Shown piece by piece: positions 8,924 through 17,779 of a stretch of DNA of 64,000 nt. Made by a program: the position numbers and the translations under genes. The stretch is from Methanoculleus sp. 7T (GTDB taxonomy: Archaea > Halobacteriota > Methanomicrobia > Methanomicrobiales > Methanoculleaceae), in assembly GCF_023195915.1 (NCBI RefSeq), contig NZ_JALPRP010000001.1, forward strand, positions 1,674,001-1,738,000, written 5' to 3'. The notes beneath the pieces were generated by a model that saw nothing but the letters and a program-made list of their open reading frames with translations, did not search any database and had not been told where the DNA came from. Each line of letters opens with the position of its first letter. Position 1 is the stretch's first letter.

Positions 8924-9661
8924 ATGGACCGGAGGTATCTCCACTTGGCCCTCATCTTCGCCGCACTCTTCGGAGCGCTGCTGGTCTCCGGGATCGTCGG
9001 CATCCACCCTTCTTCGGGGGGAGACAGCGTACTCCCTTCTCGGGACGCCCCGGACGGAGCCGTTACGCTCCCGGCTCCTCTGTCCGGGGGCGACGTTCCG
9101 GTAGAAGAGGCGCTCCGAGAGCGGCGGTCGGTCCGGGTCTACGCCGAAGTGCCGCTCACGCCCGCCGATGTCGGGCAGATCCTCTGGGCGGCACAGGGGG
9201 TCACGGACGAACGGGGATACCGGACCGCTCCCTCGGCCGGCGCCCTCTATCCTCTGGAGGTCTACGTTGTCGCGGGGGACGTCATGGACCTTGAGCCCGG
9301 GGTCTACCACTACCGGCCCGGCGAACACCTGCTCGTCCCGACCGCCGGCGGAGACCGGCGGGCCGCTCTGCAGGCGGCCGTCAACCAGACGTCGGTGGGC
9401 GAAGCCCCGGCGACGGTCGTCATCGCCGCGGTCCCAACCCGGACGACCGCGAAGTACGGCGAACGCGGGATGCGCTACGTCTTCATGGAGGCCGGGCACG
9501 CCGCAGAGAACGTCTACCTCCAGGCGGAGGCAAGCAACCTCGGCACCGTCACCATCGGGGCGTTCGACGACGGCGAGGTCCGGGACGTCCTCGGGCTCCC
9601 GGAGAACACGACGCCGTTCTGCCTCATGCCGGTAGGAAGGCCGGTCCCGGGGAGAGGTTGA
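8924..9661 (+). CDS. SagB/ThcOx-type nitroreductase-fold protein, membrane-anchored (copy 1)
   Basis: A 245-residue FMN-dependent oxidoreductase fold of the SagB/ThcOx group. After an N-terminal hydrophobic segment (residues 7-27) come EEALRERRSVRVY, LGQ-type helix DVGQILWAAQGVTDERGYR, TAPSAGALYPLEVYVV and PGVYHYRP. SagB-like enzymes oxidise azolines to azoles in peptide natural products, but stand-alone copies like this have no known substrate. It is a close paralogue of the gene at 10298, and even the 45 bases before the ATG are similar. Unlike that copy, the lipobox cysteine is missing (LLVSGIVGI instead of LVSGCAGI), so it should be held by an uncleaved signal anchor. Confidence 0.85.
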   Translation: MDRRYLHLALIFAALFGALLVSGIVGIHPSSGGDSVLPSRDAPDGAVTLPAPLSGGDVPVEEALRERRSVRVYAEVPLTPADVGQILWAAQGVTDERGYRTAPSAGALYPLEVYVVAGDVMDLEPGVYHYRPGEHLLVPTAGGDRRAALQAAVNQTSVGEAPATVVIAAVPTRTTAKYGERGMRYVFMEAGHAAENVYLQAEASNLGTVTIGAFDDGEVRDVLGLPENTTPFCLMPVGRPVPGRG

Positions 9662-9691
9662 AGTATGAGCGCCCCCATGGGGTGACCGTAT

Positions 9692-10201
9692 ATGAATGCC
9701 ATCGAAGCCATCCTGACCCGCCGGAGCGTCAGGGAGTATACGGATCGCCCGGTCCCGAACGAGACGGTGAAACGGCTGCTCGCGGCCGCAATGCAGGCGC
9801 CGTTTGCCGGAGGCGAGCCGCCTTGGCACTTCGTCGTCATCGACGACCCGCAGGTCCTCGCCCGCATCCCGGCGGTCAGCCCTTACGCGCAGGTCCGCCC
9901 GCCTGCGCCGGCGGCGATCCTCGTCTGCGCCGACCTCCGTCTCCCCGAAGACCCGGACTTCAGGATACAGAGTTGTGCCGCGGCGACGCAGAACGTCCTG
10001 CTCGCCGCCCACGCGCTCGGGCTCGGTTCGGTCTGGACCGCGGTCTACCCGGACGCCGACAGGATGCTTGGGTTTGCAAACCTCTTCTCGCTCCCCGACG
10101 CCGTCGCCCCCTTCGCCCTCGTCACCGTGGGCTACCCGGCCGCCCGCCCCCGGCCCGAGAACCGCTACCGCGAGGACCGGGTCCACCGGAACGGCTGGTG
10201 A
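9692..10201 (+). CDS. nitroreductase family protein
   Basis: A 169-residue compact nitroreductase with the FMN-contacting N terminus AILTRRSVREYTDRPVPNETV, WHFVVIDD and the C-terminal SVWTAVYPD and ALVTVGYPAARPRPENRYRED segments. Such proteins reduce nitro groups, quinones or flavins with NAD(P)H. It is soluble, unlike its two SagB-like neighbours, and lies between them 30 bases after the first. The purine-rich GGGGTGA before the ATG is a plausible ribosome binding site. The three genes form one locus of FMN-fold proteins, which suggests related redox roles. Confidence 0.88.
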   Translation: MNAIEAILTRRSVREYTDRPVPNETVKRLLAAAMQAPFAGGEPPWHFVVIDDPQVLARIPAVSPYAQVRPPAPAAILVCADLRLPEDPDFRIQSCAAATQNVLLAAHALGLGSVWTAVYPDADRMLGFANLFSLPDAVAPFALVTVGYPAARPRPENRYREDRVHRNGW

Positions 10202-10261
10202 TGCGTCTGCTCATATCCGGTGGAGTTCCCCTTCCCTCGACCACCCGGGGCTCTCCGATAC

Positions 10262-10276
10262 CTTCATATATCGGGG
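10262..10276 (+). promoter_or_regulatory. TATA-like element and small hairpin before the second SagB copy
   Basis: CTTCATATATCGGG is followed by the hairpin GGGGCAAGTCCCC. The matching region before copy 1 reads ATCTTCATGATGCCCGG, so the upstream region was duplicated with the gene. Confidence 0.4.
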
Positions 10277-10297
10277 GCAAGTCCCCTACCCGGTATC

Positions 10298-11038
10298 ATG
10301 GACCGGAAATATATCCGCCCCGGTTTCATCATCGCTGCGGCCTTCGCGTTGGTGCTGGTCTCCGGGTGCGCAGGCATCCAAATTCTGCCCGGAGGGGATA
10401 GCACTCCCGCACCGTCGGAAACGCCGGAGGGCGCTGTTGCGCTCCCGGAGCCCAGCTTCAAAGGCAACATCTCGGTCGAGGAGGCGCTCAAGGAACGGCG
10501 GTCGGTCAGGGTTTACGCCGAAGTGCCGCTCGCGCTCACGGATCTCGGGCAGGTCCTCTGGGCGGCACAGGGAGTCACGGACGAACGGGGGCACCGGACC
10601 GCTCCCTCCGCCGGCCCCCTCTACCCTCTGGAGGTCTACGTTGTCGCGGGCGACGTTGCGGGCCTTGAGCCCGGGGTCTACCACTACCGGCCCGGTGAAC
10701 ACCTGCTCATCCAGACCGCCGGCGGGGACCTGCGGGCGGCCCTGCAGGCGGCGGCCGTCGACCAGGCCCCGGTCGGCAGCGCCCCGGCGACGGTCGTCAT
10801 CGCCGCGGTCCCTGACCGGACAACCGGGGACTTTGGCGATCGCGGGATGCGCTACGTCTTCATGGAGGCCGGGCACGCGGCGGAGAACGTCTTCCTCCAG
10901 GCACAGGCGATCAACCTCGGCACCGTCACCATCGGGTCGTTCGACGACGGCGAGGTCCGGGAGGTTCTTGGACTCCCCGAGAACACAACACCGCTCTATC
11001 TCATGCCGGTGGGGAGGCCGGCTCCCGGGAACGGCTGA
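10298..11038 (+). CDS. SagB/ThcOx-type nitroreductase-fold lipoprotein (copy 2)
   Basis: This 246-residue paralogue of the gene at 8924 keeps the same SagB/ThcOx core (EEALKERRSVRVY, TAPSAGPLYPLEVYVVAGD, RYVFMEAGHAAENVFLQA). Its signal sequence ends in a lipobox, LVLVSGCAG, so it is probably a lipid-anchored extracytoplasmic protein. The ATG at 10298 is preferred because the preceding in-frame ATG at 10220 would add a non-homologous extension and would ignore the duplicated MDRKY/MDRRY start. Function of the extracytoplasmic FMN fold is unknown. Whether a flavin is bound cannot be told from sequence. Confidence 0.85.
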   Translation: MDRKYIRPGFIIAAAFALVLVSGCAGIQILPGGDSTPAPSETPEGAVALPEPSFKGNISVEEALKERRSVRVYAEVPLALTDLGQVLWAAQGVTDERGHRTAPSAGPLYPLEVYVVAGDVAGLEPGVYHYRPGEHLLIQTAGGDLRAALQAAAVDQAPVGSAPATVVIAAVPDRTTGDFGDRGMRYVFMEAGHAAENVFLQAQAINLGTVTIGSFDDGEVREVLGLPENTTPLYLMPVGRPAPGNG

Positions 11039-11390
11039 GTGCGGGCACCTCTGTGGGCGGGGGATGAACGCCCTCAAAACCGTTCCGGCCCGGCAACCGC
11101 CCGGAAGGGGGACGCAAGTCTACCCAAATGAAACGCTTATGAGGCTACGCCTCATGTTGCACAGATGAAAATGGCCTTTCCCCGCGGCAATCCCCATCCT
11201 CCGGACCGTGGCGGATATCATACCCGAGGGTGGCGGCTCGTGGGGCGGGGGCAGTCATCATGGTATCCAGTGGGAAGCCGTGCCCGGGATGCGCTGGAGA
11301 GCTGCAGGGTGTGCCGGACCCGATCTTTCTCCTCCGGCTCGCACGGTACACTGGACCGTGGTGGCTATTGTCCCTAGGGTAGGGGCCCCC
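11039..11390. other. gene-free interval with hairpin and dispersed repeat
   Basis: No convincing coding sequence lies here. Near 11139-11155 is the perfect hairpin ATGAGGC-TAC-GCCTCAT, and 11202-11366 holds one copy of the dispersed repeat described separately. The ends are the 3' ends of two convergent genes. Confidence 0.6.
11202..11366 (+). repeat. dispersed composite intergenic repeat, locus A
   Basis: In order: GGACCGTGGCGGATATCAT, a G-rich stretch, the core CAGTGGGAAGCCGTGCC (11268-11284), then ACACTGGACCGTGGTGGC (11348-11365). The same blocks in the same order recur at 20507-20800, separated by different lengths. It is absent from identified core genes, so it behaves like a non-coding dispersed element. 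Confidence 0.7.
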
Positions 11391-13292
11391 TCACTCCCTC
11401 GGCTCCACCGACGGCTGCTGCTGGCTGATGCAGTGGATCGCGCCAAACCCCGGGACCATCGCCGTGCAGTCGATCCCGACGACCTCTCGGTCCGGGAAGA
11501 CCTGGCGAATCCGGGCGAGAGCGACCTCGTCGTTCGGGTGGCCGAAGACCGGCACCAGGACGACGGTGTTCCCGATGTAGAAGTTGGCGTAACTCGCGGG
11601 CAGCCGTTCCTCGCCGCCGACCGCCCCCGGCATCGGGAGCGGGATGACCCTCAAGGGGTTGCCGTCTTGGTCGGTCGAAGCCCGGAGGATCTCATAGTTC
11701 TCCTGCAAGACAGCGTAGTTCTCGTCGTCCTCGTTCTCCTCGACGGCGCAGAGGACGGTCGTCGGGTTCACGAACCTGGCGATGTCGTCGATGTGGCCGT
11801 CGGTATCGTCGCCCTCGATGCCCTGTTTTAGCCAGATGACGTGACCGGCGCCGAGGTATGCTTCCAGATACGCCTCGATCTCTTCCCGGGAGAGGTGCGG
11901 GTTCCGGTTCGGGTTTAAGAGGCACGCCTCCGTCGTGAGCACCGTGCCGCGCCCGTTCACCTCGATCGAGCCTCCCTCCATGACGATCCCGGGCGTAAAG
12001 ATGGGGAGACCCATCTCTTGATTCATGAAGAGCGGGATCCTGGTGTCCCCCATCAGTTCCGGATACTTCTCGCCCCAAGCGTTGAACGTCCAGTTCACCA
12101 TCGCAAGGCTCCCTGTCTCTGGGTTGACCACGAACGTCGGGCCGTAGTCGCGGAACCAGACATCGGCGTACTCGGCGACGTGGAACCTGACGTGCCCGGT
12201 ATCGACGCCCTCCTCCTCGAGCATCGCCTCGATGCGGAGGCGCATCCGCTCCCCGGTGACGAGCAGGTTGACGGTCTCCGACCCGCGGAGCGCCGCGATG
12301 ATCTCGACGTAGGCCGCCTCCACCGCCGCAAGGTCGGGAAACGTCACCCGGTCGTGGGGCCAAGAGAGCCAGACGGCATCGTGCGGCTCCCACTCCGCCG
12401 GCATACGATAGCCGAGCGCCTGTGCCGTCCTCCCCGGCGGGAGCCTCCGGGTGAGCGCCCCGTAGGTCTCCGGCCGCCGGTTCCGGAAGAACCCCCAGCC
12501 CTCGCGGACGGCAACGTTCTCCGCGAGGTCGACCTCCACGACGAGGACCTCCTCGGCGGTCTCCCCGGCCCGGGCAAGGACGTTCCCGAAAGCGTCGGCG
12601 ACGAACGAACTCCCGAAGAACCTGATATCGCCCTCTGCGCCCACCCGGTTGACGGCGGCGACGTGGACGCTGTTTGCGATTGCGTGGCCCCGCTGGACCG
12701 TCTCCCATGCCTCGCGCCAGTCGCCCTCGGGGGGTTCCTCCTCCCCTGCAATCCGGCCGATGGCGGTCGGGTAGAAGACGATCTCCGCGCCCTGCAGCGC
12801 AACCGCCCTCGCGGCTTCCGGGAACCATTGGTCGTAACAGATGAGCACGGCGATCCGGCCGTACCGGGTATCGTAGACACGGTAGCGGTCTCCGGGCCGG
12901 AAATAGGTCTTCTCGTAGAAGAGCGGGTCGTAGGGGACGTGCACCTTCCGGTAGGCGGGGAGCAGGCGCCCGTCGGCATCGATCACCACCGCCGCATTGT
13001 AGAACTCCCCGGACGCCGTCCGCTCGTAGAGCGGCACGACGATCACCACGCCGTGCTCCCGGGCAAGCGCCGAGAAGGCTCCGGTCGAAGCCCCCGGAAT
13101 GGTCTCGGCGTACGCGGAGGCGTCCATATCCTCGTGTTGCGGGAAGTAAGGGGTCCGATAGAGTTCCTGCAGGCAGAGAATTTGGGCACCCTCCGCAATC
13201 GCCTGCCCTGCCAGAGCGAGGGTGTGCTCCAGGTTGCGGTCAAGGTCCTCGCCCACCGCCGTCTGGATGAGGCCGATCGTTACCGTGCTCAT
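11391..13292 (-). CDS. aguBA: fused N-carbamoylputrescine amidase / agmatine deiminase
   Basis: One 633-residue polypeptide carries two enzymes. Residues 1-290 are a nitrilase-fold amidase with triad Glu43 (CLQELYRTPYF), Lys116 (YRKVHVPYDP) and Cys152 (LICYDQWFPE), matching AguB. Residues 298-630 are a pentein-fold agmatine deiminase, with WFRDYGPTF (Asp382), DTDGHIDD (His500) and catalytic Cys621 (GFGAIHCISQQQP). Agmatine would become N-carbamoylputrescine in the C-terminal half and putrescine in the N-terminal half. The two are normally separate genes; a single chain would allow channelling. All catalytic residues are present, so both halves should work. The promoter lies between this gene and mntP. 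Confidence 0.92.
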   Translation of the reverse strand: MSTVTIGLIQTAVGEDLDRNLEHTLALAGQAIAEGAQILCLQELYRTPYFPQHEDMDASAYAETIPGASTGAFSALAREHGVVIVVPLYERTASGEFYNAAVVIDADGRLLPAYRKVHVPYDPLFYEKTYFRPGDRYRVYDTRYGRIAVLICYDQWFPEAARAVALQGAEIVFYPTAIGRIAGEEEPPEGDWREAWETVQRGHAIANSVHVAAVNRVGAEGDIRFFGSSFVADAFGNVLARAGETAEEVLVVEVDLAENVAVREGWGFFRNRRPETYGALTRRLPPGRTAQALGYRMPAEWEPHDAVWLSWPHDRVTFPDLAAVEAAYVEIIAALRGSETVNLLVTGERMRLRIEAMLEEEGVDTGHVRFHVAEYADVWFRDYGPTFVVNPETGSLAMVNWTFNAWGEKYPELMGDTRIPLFMNQEMGLPIFTPGIVMEGGSIEVNGRGTVLTTEACLLNPNRNPHLSREEIEAYLEAYLGAGHVIWLKQGIEGDDTDGHIDDIARFVNPTTVLCAVEENEDDENYAVLQENYEILRASTDQDGNPLRVIPLPMPGAVGGEERLPASYANFYIGNTVVLVPVFGHPNDEVALARIRQVFPDREVVGIDCTAMVPGFGAIHCISQQQPSVEPRE

Positions 13293-13324
13293 CTATATCA
13301 TCTCACCGTATCGGTAGGGCACTC

Positions 13325-13378
13325 CAGCGCTTTATAGCAACCGCCGTGCCATACCGTTATCCGGTATCGCAACCTGAT
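13325..13378. promoter_or_regulatory. divergent promoter region between aguBA and mntP
   Basis: GCTTTATAGC near 13331-13340 can act as the TATA element (read as GCTATAAAGC) for the minus-strand deiminase gene, and CCTGATATACAG near 13372-13383 is close to the mntP start. No clear metal-repressor operator was recognised. Confidence 0.35.
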
Positions 13379-13389
13379 ATACAGAAGAA

Positions 13390-13950
13390 ATGGATTTCGC
13401 GACAACCCTCCTCATCGCGGTCGGCCTTGCGATGGATGCGTTCGCCGTTGCGGTCAGCGGGGGCGCCACCGTGCGTGAAGACCGGGGACGATACGCCCTC
13501 ATCGTCGGGGCGCTCTTCGGCGGGTTTCAGGCGGGAATGCCGGTGCTCGGGTGGCTCGGCGGGGCGAGCCTCTCCTCGTTCATCGGGGCCTACGACCACT
13601 GGATCGCCTTCCTGCTGCTTGCCCTGATCGGCGGGAAGATGATTGTCGAGGCGGTGCGGGGAGACGGCGAGACCGTGCAGTTTGCCGCCGGGAGCACGGC
13701 GACCCTGCTCCTGCTCGCGGTCGCGACCAGCATCGACGCGCTCGCCGTCGGCGTCACGTTTGCCGTGCTGGATACGCCGATCCTCTGGCCCGCAGTCACG
13801 ATCGGCGCCGTGACCTTCGGCCTCTCCGCCGCCGGTGTGCTGATAGGGAGCTCGTTTGGCCGGATATCCGGGCGGAAGGTCGAGGTTCTCGGCGGCGTGA
13901 TCCTGATCGTCCTCGGCCTGCGGATCCTGCTCGACCATCTTGCCTTCTGA
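13390..13950 (+). CDS. mntP: manganese efflux pump MntP
   Basis: A 186-residue six-helix membrane protein with the two conserved acidic repeats of the family: [16 protein letters not shown] near residue 15 and [16 protein letters not shown] near residue 115. The paired Asp residues in these helices line the metal path. MntP exports Mn(II) and protects cells from manganese excess. Length is exact for the family. In bacteria mntP is often under a manganese riboswitch or MntR; nothing like the riboswitch is visible here. The gene is convergent with the DUF362 gene. Confidence 0.95.
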   Translation: MDFATTLLIAVGLAMDAFAVAVSGGATVREDRGRYALIVGALFGGFQAGMPVLGWLGGASLSSFIGAYDHWIAFLLLALIGGKMIVEAVRGDGETVQFAAGSTATLLLLAVATSIDALAVGVTFAVLDTPILWPAVTIGAVTFGLSAAGVLIGSSFGRISGRKVEVLGGVILIVLGLRILLDHLAF

Positions 13951-13955
13951 CGCCT

Positions 13956-14876
13956 TCACCCGGTCTCGTCGAGGATCCGCCGCATATCAAGGACGAGGTC
14001 TTTACTCTCCGAATCGAGCGCGACGAGCCTGAGGTCCTGCGCCGACGTAACGCCGATACCGAGTTCCGCCGCCCGGGCGATCTGGTCCATCTCGAAGATC
14101 CGGCCCCGCATCACCTCCGGCGTCGAGCCGTAGAACCGGAGCAGGGCGATGCCGGCGGCATCGAGGGCGACCCGATCGGTGCTTGCGAGCATGATCTTCG
14201 GCGCGATGAGGTTGCCCCGCTCGGGCCCTCCTGTCGAGAACCCCTCGGTCGCGTCCATGATAGCGATGCCGCAGGGACAGAACCGGTTGATCTCGGCGAT
14301 CATCCGGCGCTGGTGCGGCGAGGTGTGCAGTTCCGCCATGTAGTTGTAGCCGCTTTCGGGGTCCTTCTTCGCCACGACCCCGACCGAGTTCTTCAGGGAG
14401 AGGGAGACGTGCCCGCCGAACCGGTGGGTCTTCAAACAGCAGGTCTGGACCACCGCATCGGCCTCCCGGAAGAGCCGGGCGATCAGGAATCCCCGCTCCC
14501 AGTGGAGACCGTCCGGGGGGATCGCGGCCCACCCTTCCGGGGGGAGGCTGTCGAGCGCCACCGCCTCTGCGCCCGCTCGGGCCGCTATCTCGGCGGCGCC
14601 CCGGTTCTTCAGCACCGCTCGGGTCTCCCCCATCCCGCTCCGCTCTCCGAGCCGGACCCTCCGGGCCCCGGCGTCGCGGATCCTCCCAAGGATTGCCTCC
14701 AGAGTCTCGGGGTGGGTCGTCGCAGGGAAGGGATCGTCGCTGTTGAAGTTCGCCTTGACTGCAACATCCTTCCCGTCGAGGGAAGGAGGCCCCACCTCGC
14801 CCCAGAGCGCCTCGACGGCGTGGTAGCGATCCGATGCGTCGACGACGTAGACTTCAGATGCCGCTGGAGATGCCAT
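13956..14876 (-). CDS. DUF362 domain protein
   Basis: A protein of 306 residues from the ATG at 14876. The DUF362 signature is clear: VKANFNSDDPFPATTHPE, then a segment with TCCLKTHRFGGHVSLSLKN and ASTDRVALDAAGIALL. Family members are often fused to ferredoxin domains and thought to act in redox or cofactor metabolism, but the activity is unknown. This copy has no ferredoxin domain; its cysteines are the CC in TCCLKTH and FCPCG. The start at 14876 is preferred over 14897 because a TATA element (TTTATAGG, read on the minus strand) lies about 30 bases upstream, which would give a leaderless message. Confidence 0.85.
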   Translation of the reverse strand: MASPAASEVYVVDASDRYHAVEALWGEVGPPSLDGKDVAVKANFNSDDPFPATTHPETLEAILGRIRDAGARRVRLGERSGMGETRAVLKNRGAAEIAARAGAEAVALDSLPPEGWAAIPPDGLHWERGFLIARLFREADAVVQTCCLKTHRFGGHVSLSLKNSVGVVAKKDPESGYNYMAELHTSPHQRRMIAEINRFCPCGIAIMDATEGFSTGGPERGNLIAPKIMLASTDRVALDAAGIALLRFYGSTPEVMRGRIFEMDQIARAAELGIGVTSAQDLRLVALDSESKDLVLDMRRILDETG

Positions 14877-14898
14877 GCGCGCAGAGTGCCCCGGCAAC

Positions 14899-14914
14899 CT
14901 ATAAAAATATGCGC
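14899..14914 (-). promoter_or_regulatory. TATA-box promoter of the DUF362 gene
   Basis: On the minus strand this reads CATATTTTTATAGG, about 25-35 bases before the ATG at 14876. Confidence 0.5.
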
Positions 14915-15286
14915 CGGTTTGGGCCGGTTCAGGGATGGCGCCGGATTACGGGGATTGCAGGTTGCGGTTACCTGCAACGGCGACTCCTCCGCACGGCCTT
15001 CCACCGGCCGTCACCTATGGGGGGCGTCATGAAGATACCCGGTGGCAATCGGTTTACGGCGAGGCTGTCCCGGCACCGCCATCGTCCCGATCGGCCCAAA
15101 CGCCGCACCCCCGGGTGGACGGATCCAAACGGCGTATTCGACATGTATAAGAGCACCACGAGCGCAATACGTAGTAAACCTCAAGGCAATCGTAGAGACC
15201 GCGCATTCAGCGTGGAATGCTTTCAGGAGACACGAGGCAGGGCCGCGGTCTTCGGAGAGAGTAAAAGGTATGAGGCCAGTACAACC
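14915..15286. other. gene-free interval
   Basis: Open frames here show no recognisable protein. It holds GATACCCGGTGGCAATCGG (15036-15054), which partly resembles the core of the dispersed repeat, and the 5' flank of the small zinc-ribbon gene. Confidence 0.4.
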
Positions 15287-15742
15287 ATGACTTCCAGAAT
15301 GCATACCCCCCACACCACCTGTCCCAGCTGCCACGAAGAGGTCTTCTTGGACGAACTCGTGGGCGGGCGCTGCCCCCTCTGCGGATATTCCCTCGATGAA
15401 GACGACGGGACATGCAGTGAGTATGAGGAGACCCTCGAGCGCTCCGACCTAGGGTGGATGATCTTTCAATACTTTGTCTTCAAAAGGTTCTGCAATGAGG
15501 GAGCAAACCCGCTCCAGGTCATGCAGGTCCTCTCCCGGTATGAGGAGCTCGCCCAGTGCAACCCCGCCGAAGCGGAGAAGATGCAGATCACTCTGGAAGT
15601 TCCGATGAGCCGCTGGGAACGGCTGCTCCCGAAGAGATGCTCAAAGTGCGGCAGAATATTCTTCTTGGGCGGAAAAACGGTTCTTTCGGGAGACCTTTCG
15701 TCCCCCGAACACCCAAGAGAGTATATCTGCCCGTCCTGCTGA
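15287..15742 (+). CDS. small zinc-ribbon protein, unknown function
   Basis: A 151-residue protein with two CxxC pairs at the N terminus (TCPSCHEEVF and CPLCGYSLDED) and another pair set near the C terminus (KRCSKCGRIFFLGG and YICPSC at the very end). This suggests one or two structural zinc ribbons around a helical acidic middle. The ATG at 15287 begins just before the first zinc knuckle; upstream in-frame sequence is not protein-like. It is convergent with proS, with no spacer. I do not recognise a named family; a nucleic-acid or protein-binding role is only a guess. Confidence 0.75.
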   Translation: MTSRMHTPHTTCPSCHEEVFLDELVGGRCPLCGYSLDEDDGTCSEYEETLERSDLGWMIFQYFVFKRFCNEGANPLQVMQVLSRYEELAQCNPAEAEKMQITLEVPMSRWERLLPKRCSKCGRIFFLGGKTVLSGDLSSPEHPREYICPSC

Positions 15743-17176
15743 TCAGTAGGTCCGGGCAACCAGGGTGGACGTGCCCTTCTCGCCACAGGCGATGCACGGG
15801 CCGTCCGAGACGGTGATCAGGTCCGACCTGATGTCGGACCCGAGGATGCTCGCATCCACCGCCGCCTCAATCTTTTCTGCGCACTTCTGCGACCCGCACC
15901 AGTGGACGACCGCAACCCCGTTCTTTACCGCGCCGGCAGTCTCCTCAAGGGTCTCGGCCACGACGATCCGGTCGGCCATCGCCTGCCGCGCCGTCTGCCA
16001 GATCTCTTTCCTGAACTCGGCAAGGACCGAGACGACCCCTTCCACGACGCCCCTACGGTCGAGGGTGATCTTCTGGCCGCTCCGGGTCACGGCGACGACC
16101 GTGTTCGCGTCGATATCGCGCGGCCCGATCTCGATCCGCAGCGGGACGCCGCGCATCTCCCAGTGGTAGTACTTCGCGCCCGGGCGCATATCCCGACCGT
16201 CCAGTCTCACGACGAATCCGGCGTTCCGGAGGTCCTCCTCAAGCGCCGCGGCCGCCGAGAGCACCTCGTCGCGCCGCTTCCCGACGATGATCGGCACGAT
16301 GACGATCTGGATCGGTGCGACCTCGGGCGGCAGCACGAGCCCCTTATCGTCGCCGTGGACGCCGATTGTAGCCGCAATCGACCGTTCCGAGATGCCGTAG
16401 CAGGTCTGGTAGGCGTATTGCCGCTCCCCGTTCGCGTCCTCGTAGGTGATATCGTAGGTCCGGGAGAAGTGGTCGCCGAGCATGTGCACCGTCCCGATCT
16501 GGAGCGTTTTTCCATCCGGCATGATGGTGTCGACCGCGATGGTGTAATCGGCGCCCGGGAACTTGTCCCAGTCGGGGCGGCGGGAGACGATCACCGGCAC
16601 ACGGAGGCTGTCGTAGAACTCCTTGTAGAGTCCGAGCGCGACCTCGACCTGCGCCGCCGCCTCCTCCCGCGTCGCATGCACGGTATGCGCCTCTTTAAAT
16701 GACGTAATCTCCCGGAGACGGATGAGCGGGCGGGTGTGCTTCGTCTCGTAGCGGAACGTATTCACGATCTGGTAGAGTTTCAGAGGCAGGTCCGTGTGCG
16801 ACCGGATCCAGAGCGAGTACATCGGGTAGATGGCGGTCTCGCTCGTAGGCCGAAGGGCGAGCGGCACATCGAGTTCGTTCTTGCCGCCGTGGGTGACCCA
16901 GTAGACCTCGTCCTCGAAGCCCTTGATGTGCGTGGCCTCTTTCATGAACTCGGTCTCGGGGATCAGGAGCGGGAACATCGTCTCTTCATGGTCGCGGTCC
17001 ATTAGGTCCCGGAGTATCCCGTAGGCACGCTTCCTGATGGCGAACCCGTGGGGATACCAGACGTACAGCCCCTTGACCGGGTAGCGGACGTCCATGATCT
17101 CGGCTCGCCAGAGGATCTCGTTATACCATTGGGAAAAATCTTCTTTCCGGGGAAGTGCGCCAGTATCTTCTTCCAT
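15743..17176 (-). CDS. proS: prolyl-tRNA synthetase, archaeal type
   Basis: A 477-residue class II aminoacyl-tRNA synthetase of the archaeal/eukaryotic ProRS type, without the bacterial editing insertion. Motif 2 is seen in [19 protein letters not shown], the proline-specific [11 protein letters not shown] region precedes it, and motif 3 follows [17 protein letters not shown]. The C-terminal domain has WCGSQKC and CIACGE cysteines and the protein ends in a terminal tyrosine (LVARTY), a hallmark of this type. It charges tRNA-Pro with proline. Confidence 0.97.
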   Translation of the reverse strand: MEEDTGALPRKEDFSQWYNEILWRAEIMDVRYPVKGLYVWYPHGFAIRKRAYGILRDLMDRDHEETMFPLLIPETEFMKEATHIKGFEDEVYWVTHGGKNELDVPLALRPTSETAIYPMYSLWIRSHTDLPLKLYQIVNTFRYETKHTRPLIRLREITSFKEAHTVHATREEAAAQVEVALGLYKEFYDSLRVPVIVSRRPDWDKFPGADYTIAVDTIMPDGKTLQIGTVHMLGDHFSRTYDITYEDANGERQYAYQTCYGISERSIAATIGVHGDDKGLVLPPEVAPIQIVIVPIIVGKRRDEVLSAAAALEEDLRNAGFVVRLDGRDMRPGAKYYHWEMRGVPLRIEIGPRDIDANTVVAVTRSGQKITLDRRGVVEGVVSVLAEFRKEIWQTARQAMADRIVVAETLEETAGAVKNGVAVVHWCGSQKCAEKIEAAVDASILGSDIRSDLITVSDGPCIACGEKGTSTLVARTY

Positions 17177-17212
17177 CCGTCTCGTACCTCAAAAATTATT
17201 GATCTGCCTGCT

Positions 17213-17779
17213 TTAAATGATCATACTTAGGACTGCCGGTGTAATAAATGCCTCTACGACCGCCGCAACCGCAAGAAGCGGGACGACGATTCGGAGAAAG
17301 AGGCGGGCCAGGGGCACCGCCGCGGCGGCCGCATCGGCCGCGCCGTGCCACTCGGCCATGAGTGCCTGCCCGAGAAGGAGCCCGAGTCCGCCCGCGATGA
17401 GGAACGCGGGGATCTCAAAGATACCGTGCGGGACGAGCGCCGCCGCGATGAAGAGCGGGCCCTGCTGCTGCCGCACGAGTTCAGCCACCGCACCGATCAG
17501 GAGCCCGTTCGCCGTGAGGACCAGCACGGTTACCACGCCGAGCGAGGCTCCCCCGAGGAAGAGGAGGAGGCAGGTCGCGAGGTTGTTTAAGAATATCTTG
17601 GCCGCGAGGACCGGCGGGGAGTCGGAGAGGAGCTGGGCTGCGACCTGGTCGCGGAAGAGGGTCATGACCTCCATCCCGACCGCCGGGTCGCGGGCCACGG
17701 CAATGACGCCGAGGCCGACCGAGACGGTAAAGAGGATAGCCGCGAAGATCGTGGCCCGGGCGACCGAATGTTCAGACAT
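17213..17779 (-). CDS. SpoIIM/DUF95 family membrane protein
   Basis: A 188-residue protein with about five hydrophobic helices. The family signature FLNNLATCLLLFLGGASLG lies near residues 64-82, followed by NGLLIGAV and LVPHGIFEIPAFLIAGGLG. The family is named for bacterial stage II sporulation protein M; the archaeal role is unknown, though membrane remodelling has been suggested. Its start overlaps the DUF63 stop by eight bases, so the pair is one operon. Confidence 0.88.
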   Translation of the reverse strand: MSEHSVARATIFAAILFTVSVGLGVIAVARDPAVGMEVMTLFRDQVAAQLLSDSPPVLAAKIFLNNLATCLLLFLGGASLGVVTVLVLTANGLLIGAVAELVRQQQGPLFIAAALVPHGIFEIPAFLIAGGLGLLLGQALMAEWHGAADAAAAAVPLARLFLRIVVPLLAVAAVVEAFITPAVLSMII

